64,000 nt of DNA, taken from positions 1,922,001-1,986,000 of the forward strand of contig NW_026960612.1 of assembly GCF_021018805.1 (NCBI RefSeq). The letters run 5' to 3'. The notes under the pieces were generated by a model. It ran no database searches, was not told the DNA's origin, and saw only the letters and a program-made list of their open reading frames with translations. Below, piece after piece: positions 33,895-44,402 of this stretch. The stretch is from Prinia subflava (lineage: Eukaryota; Chordata; Aves; Passeriformes; Cisticolidae). The translations under genes were made by a program, and so were the position numbers. Positions within the stretch are counted from its first letter, which is position 1. Every line of letters starts with the position of its first letter.

Positions 33895-33972
33895 CGTGGG
33901 TTTCTTCTTTTTGCAGCTGTAGAAGGCAGATTTTTTTTTTTTTTCTTTTTTCTTTCCTCACTAGCTTGCAAC

Positions 33973-33990
33973 TTGACCACGTAGGCGCCA
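33973..33990 (-). other. Primer-binding site of ERV-C
   Basis: Minus strand TGGCGCCTACGTGGTCAA begins two bases after the 5' LTR end. TGGCGCC is the start seen in lysine-tRNA-primed retroviruses, but the remainder does not fit a tRNA 3' end that I can name. Confidence 0.6.
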
Positions 33991-33992
33991 GT

Positions 33993-34322
33993 TATCACCG
34001 TGGAGGCCCAACCAGGAACACAGACTGGGGACACAGATCTGGGTGCAACAGAGCAGCAGGGCAGAAGACCCTGCCCTTAGTTTATTTTTCCATTATATAT
34101 CTGTGGCAAGGTGACCATGGATTGGAGAAGGGTATCGCCACCTCTCCTGTCACATTGGTCCAGGAGGCTGTCATTCAACCTCCCCTTGTCTTGGAGAAAG
34201 TATTCATAACATTGCCAATATTTACAAAACATGGTCCTGTGTTTACAATTCACCAGCGTGAGAAACTGCACGTTTCTCCTTTAATATGAACGCTTAGCAA
34301 ACCAGGAAAATTCATGGCAACA
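33993..34322 (-). repeat. 5' LTR of ERV-C
   Basis: Same 330 bp as the 3' LTR with no difference seen by eye. Sense strand starts TGTTGCC and ends GGTGATA, followed by the primer-binding site. Flanked at 34323-34328 by CAGAGT. Confidence 0.92.
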
Positions 34323-34328
34323 CAGAGT

Positions 34329-35637
34329 AGTAGCATTCTTTTAGTTCTTACACACAGATGGTTGTGTTAGAGCAGTGGGAATGCTCTGAACATGGGGACT
34401 AAAAGGTGATGTATTAAAAGCCCTCAAGGATCCCCTGACTCTGCAGATGTGGTCTCGAATAGAATGACACTATTGCAGAACCTGAGTGAGTTCTGTCCAG
34501 AGGTCAAATTGGAGAATATTCCAAATACAAGAGAACAAACCAAAAAAGCCCCCTTCCTAGCTATTGCATCTGTTCCTCACAGGTGCAGAGAAACCAAAAG
34601 AACAGAGTTAAAAAAAGCCCAGAAGCATGCTAAAACACAAGATAGTACCTTTGGGAGGCTTTGATTTTAAAACTGATAAACCTTTACTGCAAAATGAAAA
34701 AGTACAGGGCTTTAACTACCTGAACACAGCAGATACTTCTAAGTCTCAGAATCTTCATTTTTTTTCTTTCAAAATATATTGGTTTTGTCAATTGAAAATA
34801 TTTTGCAATTTGTCAAGGTTAAATATCATTGCACCTGTTTAAATCTTCACAAATTCAGATAGCAATCCTATCTGCACTGATTGTAGGTCTGATTATTACT
34901 GATAATCTTGCTCCTCAGAAGCACTCAGGAATCAAAACCACATGCCCTGAGCTACAATCTGTCATCTCTCATAAAAATAAAAATGACTGTGTTTAGAGAG
35001 ATCTTAAGGGAGAAAAAGCACTGCGTGTTCCACCATTCTGGAAATATATGATAGGCAGAAACTTATGGTGCCTTAACCTGTGGCTAAAGCTGATTTACAA
35101 CCAGCGGAGCTTCAATTTAATTCCAAATGAATCAGAAATATTTGACACACACAGAGGAAAAACCTGAAACCTCAGAACAGAAGAACTTTCTGAGAGTTTC
35201 AGTGCTGTCTCTTCACTGTTCTGATAGGCAAAGATCCAGAGCCCTTGCCACAGAGACAGCTTGAATTTTGGCCCTTAAAACATGTAGATGGTTCCTGTGC
35301 TGCTCAGTGGTTTCAAGGTAGAAACAGGTCAGCTTCAGTGACAGTGTTAAGAGGGGGCCAGGAACTGGGAACCCCTGGCTTGGTTCTTTTTTGTTTTACT
35401 GTGCCCTTAGCTGTTTTATTTCCTTCTCCTTCTCCAAGCTTAAAGAAGTTGGCCTTAAGTGACAGGCGACTGGATTTAAACAGGATGTTTTCTTTCTTGT
35501 GTTTTCTTCACAAATAAGGCCTCAAATAGCCTGTGACAAAGTAAGGTCAGGAAACATACAGCCATAAAGCTTTTTGGGATTTCCCATTTTAAAAGGTATA
35601 TGTTATGTTACACTTAGAAAACTGGACGAATACTTAC
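34329..35637 (-). other. Intronic sequence
   Basis: No feature recognised. Confidence 0.45.
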
Positions 35638-35673
35638 TGTCAATCCTTGTTCTCCTAGTTTTCCTGGCTCACC
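35638..35673 (-). CDS. Collagen exon, 36 bp, partial gene
   Basis: Minus-strand acceptor TTTTTTTATTCAAAG, 36 bases reading GEPGKLGEQGLT (four perfect G-X-Y triplets), and a consensus GTAAGT donor. Phase 0/0 and a size that is a multiple of nine fit collagen genes. The GEP and GEQ triplets are typical of the triple-helical domain. Confidence 0.88.
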
Positions 35674-38600
35674 CTTTGAATAAAAAAAGGAGTGAATAAT
35701 TTCAGCAACATATCTTGAATACAGTTTTCTATCTAGGAATAAAGTATCTTAAAAGTTTTGTTCTTAAGCAGGTATGGCAGCTAATTGCACATTAAACATA
35801 TTACTTTTTTGCTTTATAACCTGGTAGTCCAAATCACAGACATCCTAAGAAGTACTGCTTCACAATCATGTAATGGTATAGTTCTCAAGGCAAGAGTTAA
35901 GTATTGATGTTCTGACTCTGTCCCTTGGTTCCAAACATAATATTCCATTCCACTGTGCTAAAGGACACAGAGAAAGGTTATTTTCACATATGTGCTGTAT
36001 CCCACAGTTTATATATTCCAGGATTACTGGTCTGTGTCATCACCTCAGTCAGCAGTCATAACTTAATGTTGTCAATTACCATGTTCCATAAAACCATGAA
36101 TATTGGTATTTTGAAGCCGTGAAATAATTACTCAGCTGTTAAATACCTGGACTGGCTTTCAAAATGGTAACCCATCATTTCTCCAATATATTCTCTTTCT
36201 GTGGGCACACTACATACAGTCAGAATCTATCTTCTCCCCTTTCTTCCCATATGAACATACATCTGTCTGTAGAGACAGTAAAACATATCAGTCATACAAC
36301 ACAGGCTAAAAATACCCATCCAAAAACAGAGCTCCACTTTAGTGGTCTGGTTTATATATCATTCCCTTGAAAACCCAACTGAGCACAGGGCAGTCCATGT
36401 ACTGTGGTTTCAGCACGGCTCCAGGGTCTTCTTTAGCAGCTTTGTCATAAAAGAAAGCCTGTCACAAAATTGATGAGAACTGTTCTCATGTCGCTGTTCC
36501 TGGCAACTGAAAAAAATCAGAACTGCTTCTCTGGGTATGCGTGCATTGCACTCAAAACCAAGCACACCAAAGCCAGCTGGGAGAAAGAAGCTGTGGAGGC
36601 ACAGGTTTCTGGCCACTCACTGCCCTAAAACACTATCTCATTGCTGTGGCAATTGTAAACCTTCTTGCTTGAGAAGGACAGGCTGGAAGAGAAACCCTGC
36701 TTTATCTAACCCTGCAAAAGAGGCAATGTCTGCCTAATGGTCATTGGCCACTCTAAGGACATCCTCCTATAGCTGTGTGATGCTGCAACACCCCAGCTCA
36801 TAGCACAGTGCAGCTGCTGTTTTCAGCTCACTAGCTCAAAGTTCCACACAAGTGTTTACCTCAAAGAGAAAGCTGTCCTTCCTTCTCAGCTAAGTTTTCC
36901 CTTTACATCTCTCCTAATTGACTGTGTATTACACAGCCATGGAGGAACAAGCCTTCTGAGGGTCAGGAACATTAACCTGAGGGTACAGAGCAGTAGCGAG
37001 GGGCAGCAAACTGGGCGGTTTCTACCTGAGTGCTTGTTTGTATCTGATTCTAAAGCAGTATTATGAACTGATTTTCCATAATGTTATAGGCCTTAAGATA
37101 GCCACAGCTTAAAAACTATAAAAAGAAACTCTCTCTTGCCATCTAAAGTCAAAATCACTACAGAACTATTATAAAATGGAATGACCTCATTGCATAAAAT
37201 CCATGACTTTCCTGTTGTGAGAAACACTAATGACCCCTTTGCTAAAAAGCACAAAGCAACACGCAGCCACACTGTAATCAGGAAGGCCAACTGATTCTGC
37301 CAGCCCCATGTATGTGAATTATTAAAACACTATCACTGCAGTCAGAAATGGATTCTGGTTTCAGTCTTGCCCTTACTAGATCAAACCAGCACTGACTCTG
37401 CTGACCACAGACCATTTAACCACAATAAAAGATCACAAGGAAGACCCAGAGGAGGCCCAGGGCCTGATGTGCCACAGGACTAACAAGAAATGAGAAGGTT
37501 GCCAAAGTAAAGCATCATGAGAGCTATGAACTTTTAATGTCATTTCACAACCTTGCGCTAGAACTCATGAGGGCAGGAGTGGTAAAACAACCAAGCCAAA
37601 ACAACAGCAGCAGCAGCCCTACAGTCCTAGAGGTCATAACTGGCCAGCTTTGCTGGATTTTCATGGGAAATTTTAGCAGCATCTTACTATTATCATGCTT
37701 TATTACATTTAAATAGTTAATACCTGAGTAGATTTAGAACAGGAGTGTAGACATTGTCTTTCTTGGTATTAGCTAAAAAGACCCTGCAGGAAACATTTAT
37801 GCTGTCCTGGCCTCATGTAACAAGTGATGCTTTTTCTTCAAGAAACCAGTTTCTGTTTCCAGTGCTGGTCCTCACCTTGCTGGTTCCTCATGTGTCTTCT
37901 TGGCCACAATCTTCATTTTTCATGGATGTGAACATGCGTGTGTGCATCTGTACATGTGACATTTCATTTTTCATGTCTGTCTCCTGTCTGTGATCCCATT
38001 TGCACACTGATAACACAGTGACATTCATGGTGAAAAGAGAGATACCTCTTTCAAAGGACTAAAAATTAAGGAGGCCACAAAATATAAAACTAAAATCAAA
38101 CACATACTTTTCTAAAAAGTCATGTGTTTAGGCATCTGTTTAAAAAGTGTGAGATTCATCCTGTGCCTAAAACAAACAATACACAATATACTGGATTCTG
38201 CTGCTTGTCCTAATGAAGTATGGGGCCTGAGCCAAAGAAAACAGTACTGTTCTTGTTTAAAGATGGCAGAATCTAACTCCAAACTTCATCATACCATGGG
38301 CAGCTTTCACAGTTTATTACTTTATGTGAAATACAAAGTTATGTTTCGTGTCAGGGAAATGAAGAAAATCTGTGTAATTGTAATTGTGGAACATGATCAT
38401 GGGACAGTTATAAAGATGAGTTCTAATAAAGAACTGAGGAAAGCATGGAAGGAAGTTTTTGAATAAATCTTTTGCTTGCAATTACCTATTATAAGTCTCA
38501 AGCTATTCTGTAATAAGTGTCTTATAATTATAACCTTAGAAGCTTGCTTTGTATTAAAGAATTTTTAACTGTAGTTTTAGATTGTAAAAAGGCTTTTAGA

Positions 38601-39549
38601 CAAAAGAAGGAAGTACGAAGGGGCCCGGGCCTTGCACAGAAGGTGGGAAAACATCCTGGACACGAAAATAAGATTTCAGCTCACTGATTTATGGCTTCTG
38701 AAGAAGGAAACTGGACATCACTATCAGAGATTGGTGGACCTGGGAAATAGAAATGGGACCCCCACATCTGGAAGCCAGACCCCACCATCTGAAAAACATA
38801 TCCTGGAAGTGCATCCTGGAATATTGAAATATCTAAATAAATCACAATAGCCTATAGAATTGTACAGGACAAACTATGAATTTATGACTGTTAAGTATTG
38901 AATTGTGACATTAAAACTAGAAATGGAAACTGCTGAGAAAGCTTATGAATATGTATGAATATTGCAAATAAAATCCCAGCAAGTCCAGCAATGGGTGTGC
39001 AGTCAGAAGGGAAAACCCCTACCACTGTACTCAGCATGCTGTCTTTGCTCACACTTTTCCATGTTAATTAATTAATTATTAAAATTGAATTGCTGCTTGA
39101 TATATTGGCCGTATCAAGCGTCTCATTTCTAACATTTATTCCATGACTTTTGAGGTTAAACTATTAAGAAGTGAGAAGTCAAGCACATCCATGCTACGAG
39201 GCCTCAAATTCAGTTTTATCTTGAAGTGTGAATAGAAAAATTTATTACTCATGGAAAGGAGCAGACTCTCCTGACACAGCTATTAAACATCAGTGAGTGA
39301 CTGAGAAACCTTAGAAAGTGTAGTGAAACAGCCAGGGGTGGGAGGCAAGGAATCTTGGTGTTACTTCTGGCCCTGCTATATACTTGTTCTGTGTGTGTGT
39401 GACTTCAGGTACACCTTGAAACCTGCCTGGGGTTCAGCTTCCACATGTCTTACTTGCCAGTCTTACCTCAGAAAGTCTTTGACACCATGCTGGCATACAC
39501 TTGAGAGAAATGTGCACACCAAAGCAGCAACAGAGTAACTCATCATTAA
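35674..39549 (-). other. Intron between collagen exons
   Basis: Mostly unassigned sequence. The segment from about 38570 to 39133 ends in a retroviral U5-like AAGCGTCTCATTTCTAACA and holds AATAAA signals at about 38836 and 38968, so it may be an old LTR in plus orientation, but no target duplication could be found. Confidence 0.4.
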
Positions 39550-39651
39550 GCCAGGCATCCCACGAGGACCATCTTTGCCAGTGTCTCCTGGGGGACCTCT
39601 GGGTCCTGGTGGCCCTGGAGGTCCAGGGGGTCCAGCTTGTCCTTGGTCCCC
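39550..39651 (-). CDS. Collagen exon, about 102 bp, partial gene
   Basis: Minus-strand acceptor ATTGGTTTAG opens 34 codons of perfect G-X-Y, beginning GDQGQAGPPGPPGPPG and continuing through GPPGDTGKDG to GMPG. This is unmistakable triple-helix sequence. The acceptor is good, but no GT donor lies directly after the last perfect triplet; the frame continues LMMSY until a GTTACT or a GTGTGC. The 3' edge is therefore approximate. Confidence 0.85.
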
Positions 39652-41472
39652 CTAAACCAATAAAAAACTCATCACAAATTTGCTTTAGAGGCATCAGCCA
39701 CATAAAAACACATCAATTCACCCATAAAGAGTGCAAGACAGGCAGGAAGAAGCTGCCACAAACTAGACAGTGGCTTCTTCACTGCTTATGGCAGGAACAG
39801 CACTTTGCCTTGAAGACCAACAGTTTGTATCTGTCTGGTGCAATCAGCCATAGAGCAGAAGGTTCAGATTCTGAACTGCTTGTTTTACCACAGCACATAT
39901 GCCAAAATTTGGGATGGTCTTGAAATATTTTACTCATCCAGTTTTCCAGAGCAAGTGACTGTTTTCGATAAGCATCTGTTTGCTTCATGATTTGCATAAT
40001 CATAACAAAGCTGAGGGGAAAAAGAAAAGTCGCATCTGAGAATATACAGATTTGCACAGCAATTTTTCAAGCCCATGAATGATACATGGATAGATTTAAA
40101 AATTGAGCATGGAAAATAACTGCTTCTTCATGAAGTTGTACATAATTTTCCATCTGTTTTGTGAGTCTGTTTTGTGAGTCTGTTTTATGGTGACAATTAG
40201 CTAACTCTCTTCATTTTTACCTATTAATTTGTAAGTCAATTTTCAAGAGAGATGTCAAAACATATTACCTTCCCCTCTAATAAAGAAAAGACACCCCAAA
40301 ATGGTGCTTTAGTTATTTCCAGCACATCACTGCAAACCACTGGAAAAAAGCTGCTAGGATCTCACGTGGATCACTTAGCAAAGTCACCCATAGTCTTTTA
40401 ACTGTTAATACCATTAACAGTTGCTTCATTTCAAAGCATTTTCAAGTGAACAACCTGCCATAAGAAGGCATCTGATAAAAAGGTACAGCAAAGAGTAAAC
40501 TGAATGTGAAGAAGAACCAGACTCCAGTGAGATGAAGCACTACCTTAATGAGGTGGCGTTTAATGAGCTGCTGATCAGCAGAGAGAAACCCATGACTGAT
40601 TTTAGGAAACACCATCTGATCAGACAGGTGAGGTCAAAGGTTGAAGATCAGACATGACAGAATTGAGGAATAGACATCAGAAGGCCCGAGAAAGAAATAC
40701 AGACATATTCATTAGATTTATTATAGCTAATATAATATGAACTGGTGCTTCTGCCTGAAAGAAACTGTGGATTTTCTTTTAGAAAAAGATTACCTGTATT
40801 GTACAGGACATAGTGCTATGATTTAAATAATATACAATGACTTAAATGTGTAACTGTTTCCTCCCCAGATTCTGCATGAGAATTCTGCATGTGTATTAGT
40901 TTTTTCATTTCCCGGGCTCTAAAAATCAGTATTTTTAGATGTTGTTCTTTCAGCAAAGTTTCTAGAGACAAAGTACCAGTTCAACTTTCAGTCAGAATTT
41001 CTAACCAGCATAGTGTGCCATGAAGAATGGTGTTATTTTTATAAGGTCTGAAGTTCCAGCTTGACCAGATTGCTTCCTGCTTAATTTGCAAATTCACTTT
41101 GAAAAAATCTGGATGTACAGATGAAACCGCTGATATCTAACACAAACATCTGACTCTACATGTAACCAGTATAGAGTTCACTGACATTTTCCACACTCAT
41201 GTATGCCTCCGGGAAGCACAACAGAAAAACTCATCTGAAAATAAAATTCTGACCAAGACCATGGGGAATGTAGGCATTTCCAGGGCTACACAGCTATTGA
41301 TTTGATTCTATGCTCTGCATCAGGAGTACTTAGATCAATGCAAAGGCAGTGAGGGTTAGCTTAGGTCCACCATGAGAATTCACCAGTATTCCATGTTAAA
41401 AACAATTTTTCATGTGCACTTTCATGCTGATACAGAGAGACCTGACTAAACAGGTACATGTCAGTCACAAAC
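39652..41472 (-). other. Intron between collagen exons
   Basis: No repeat with clear ends. A 13-bp unit (CTGTTTTGTGAGT-like) is repeated about 2.5 times near 40154-40192. Confidence 0.45.
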
Positions 41473-41532
41473 CTTGACGGTGAGGATCTGATTACTGTGC
41501 AGAGCAGCAACTGTGGGGAAGCCTGGCAGACC
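41473..41532 (-). CDS. Collagen gene exon joining helix to a non-helical segment, 60 bp
   Basis: Minus-strand acceptor TGTGTCCCTAG, 60 bases reading GLPGFPTVAALHSNQILTVK, then a GTTTGT donor, phase 0/0. Two G-X-Y triplets are followed by 14 residues with no Gly repeat, so the exon spans a border between a collagenous and a non-collagenous domain. Such interruptions are typical of fibril-associated (FACIT-like) collagens. It is the most 5' exon I can see; I cannot assign the collagen type. Confidence 0.8.
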
Positions 41533-43950
41533 CTAGGGACACAGCAGAACATGATATGAGAACAGCACCACACAAACATCACAGAGACAATTTACTAACA
41601 GACAAACAGAACAAACACTATGTTTAGTACACCCCACACTGCCAACGGACAGGAAACGGCCTCTCTGTCATGGGAAACAGAGCTAGGGCTGCACTGCACT
41701 GCAGATGCAAGTTGATACTTCACAACAAGAATATCAAGAGATCTTAGAAGGAGCAATCCCATGAAGGTGTCTTTCCTTAAAGTTACAATAAATTGTTATG
41801 ATCATTTGAAAATTGTTAAGACTATCAGCCAACAGATGACTGAGCCATTTTCAATTGAAATGTACTGTAGCACTTCAAGAGATCTTTGTAGCAAGCCTTG
41901 ACTCTGGATTGCTGCAGAAGCTGACAGCAATGACAGTATTCTCTGAAGTGCTTTGCATAATTAATGTCCTGCTCCTCAATTCTGTTTAACATGACATTCA
42001 GCACCTAAACTGGTAGCACATACACAACTATAAACACTGAACATAAATTTACTGCTAGATCTTGGGTCTGCACCAGTCTTTACAAAAAAGGCAGAATAAC
42101 TTTTTGATGCATACATGTTCTTCACTAGCATCTTGGAGTTGCGTTTAGCATCTTTATTCCTGCTATACATCCATAAGATGAAGCTGAGACCTTGTAAGTT
42201 GATCCCATAAAGCCAGTGGCTAAATGCAGCTTTCCCACTCCATTGGGATGAACTGCATTGCTCAGTGACCTGAAATCTCCTCTTCGGAAACAAATAAACA
42301 GAAAACAAAACCAAAAAAGGCTAAAACTCACAACATATAAAGGGACTCACTCCTGAGACACTGATAAGACTGGAATTATACATCATTTAGGAAACAGATG
42401 TATCAAGTTTACATTTATCTTATTATGGAATATAAGTTAAAGAAGTTATTAGATAGTAATGTGTCAGAATCTTTACATCTGTGACTCATTATCCCTGCTG
42501 TGCACATGACCCATTTCTCCTCCAGCTAAAACTACAATGCCCATGTAATGGAAATGAGCACACAAAAAAAACCCTACATAGGAAGTAAAATCTGAATAGC
42601 AAGCAATAAATTACATTAATGGATAAAAATGGATAAACAGAAAATTTTTAAACAATTTCACTTTTACTCATCAGCCTTTAGAATTACAGTACAGTAATTT
42701 TCAGTTACCTCTAAATTAGCATATTTGCAATTTGCTGTTTTAAACTCATTAATTTTTATTTATTTTCTCTTCAACATGAAGGAGTACTGAGACTTAATTA
42801 AGAAAGGCACTTATTCAGAAAATACAGTGGTTTGTCATGAAAGATTTTCTTTTTCCTTGAGAAAAAATGAAAGACTTTGGAAAGATTTGTGTAGCTGTAC
42901 ACAGAACCATTTGCATTCAGCACTTCTCAGTCCAGCCCCAGCATCCCCAAAGCTTCCCAACACCACAGAGGCAAGTTCAAGATTAGCTATCAGTACTGCA
43001 GTTCTCTGCCTACATAAAGAACACATGAGAAAAGGGTCAATCCCATTCTTCCATCTGCAGCTTAGTTACTTCTTCCAGCTTGTTCCCAAGGAGGACAAAG
43101 CTTTCCTTCCTTTGCCCAAAGTGGTCATAATCTTAGACCTAACAATCAGATACATGCAGTGCCAGTTTGGACCTGGATCATCTCCCCATGAGTAACATGT
43201 ATCTTTGGAGAGAGCCAGAAACATGGGAACACTAAATAGAACCCAGCAAAGACACTGCAATAGGTCCATACTTTTTGCATGTGTGGGAGGCTTTAGAAGG
43301 CATTGCACCCTCTGGCATCCATGAAAGATAATGTTGGGACACAACAAGCTTCTAAAAAGGCGTAAAAAGAGCTATCCTTCCCACAAAATGAGTTCTCTTC
43401 CTTTCCTGTCACTCTGCTATAAACATAGCCACAAATATCCCCTGGATCTGTTTTATTTTTTCCTTATTGAAAGCTGTTCTGAATGACAAATTCGAAGTTA
43501 CTCAATTTTCTCTTTATTTGGTTTGATTCTTGAACTGCACATAGGAAGGGTTCTTGTTCTATACCCTGGGAGGCCCTAACAGCGACCACTGGTCAAATAA
43601 ATTCGTCTCCTGACAGCTACTAAAGCTCACCCTGAAATGCTAGCTGGTTACAATTGCTAAATTAGCACAGTTGCTGCATGCCTCATTGCCATTTTTGCCC
43701 AAATGCCAAGCAAAACACGATGCCTGATGGAGGCCAACAGCCATGGGACAACATTACCCACCTGGAAGCGTAGGTAAAGCCAACCTGCCCCCTACAATGG
43801 CTATTGAGAAAACTGAGGGATGCCGGAACATGGTATCATTCCCCCTCTCTGATTTTTTTACTTGGATGAAATAGTTCTCCTGTTACAGTCATCACAGCCT
43901 TGAAGGATGTAATTCCTATTAGCTGTCCTAGATTTTTCACAGTACTCTTG
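41533..43950 (-). other. Non-coding, probably intronic
   Basis: No exon or repeat recognised. Confidence 0.4.
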
Positions 43951-44402
43951 ATAGGATGGGGTTAAAAATGATTTCTACATTTCAAGCGACTAATTACAGG
44001 TGGTGGGGGTTAGAAGATGCACGGCCTGAAACCTGCCGGGCAGCAAGGCCTTGTAACAGAACATCAGCTTACTGTAACTAGCATCATACTATTGTTTTAA
44101 CCGAATTGAGTGTGACTTGAGTCTGGGAGATAATTAGGGAAGAATTGTCTTAACCAAATCAAGTATAACTTAGGGGAAGAATAGGTATGATTTGTGATAG
44201 TAACTAAGGATCAGAGGAGTTGGTAGTTAGGGGTGGGTGTTAATTAACATATGTATAACTGAAAGGTATAAAATCACAAAGCAACTTTGTAGTCTCGGGT
44301 ATTGATCTGGGCTTTTGCAGCCCCCTGCCCCTGCGCACTCTAATAAAGAACCGACATATGATCGATTGCCTTTGTGTAGTTATATGTTTTCCTATGCTAA
44401 CA
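43951..44402 (+). repeat. Solo LTR of the ERV-D family
   Basis: Aligns along its length with the ERV-D LTRs in opposite orientation: the TTAAAA start, ATACTATTGTTT, ACCAAATCAAGTA, ATAGTAACTAAG, a TATAAAATC promoter box near 44267, CTCTAATAAAGAACCG near 44340 and the end TTTTCCTATGCTAACA. The flanks share only CTCT (CTCTTG left, CTCTCA right), as expected for an older insertion. Plus orientation. Confidence 0.8.

Larger units (their letters stand above)
30306..34322 (-). mobile_element. ERV-C: young gag-only LTR element
   Basis: A 4017-bp element with 330-bp LTRs that are identical by eye, flanked by CAGAGT at 30300-30305 and 34323-34328 (perfect 6-bp duplication). In minus-strand order: 5' LTR, a TGGCGCC-type primer-binding site two bases after the LTR, gag matrix, a GC-rich block, gag capsid and nucleocapsid-like tail, about 850 bp without retroviral enzymes, polypurine tract, 3' LTR. 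No protease, RT, integrase or env domain is visible, so it should depend on another virus for copying. It sits in a collagen intron in sense orientation. Confidence 0.9.

Noticed and set aside
38570..39133. Old LTR in plus orientation
   Set aside because: U5-like end and AATAAA signals only; left boundary and target duplication could not be found, so only noted in the intron entry.
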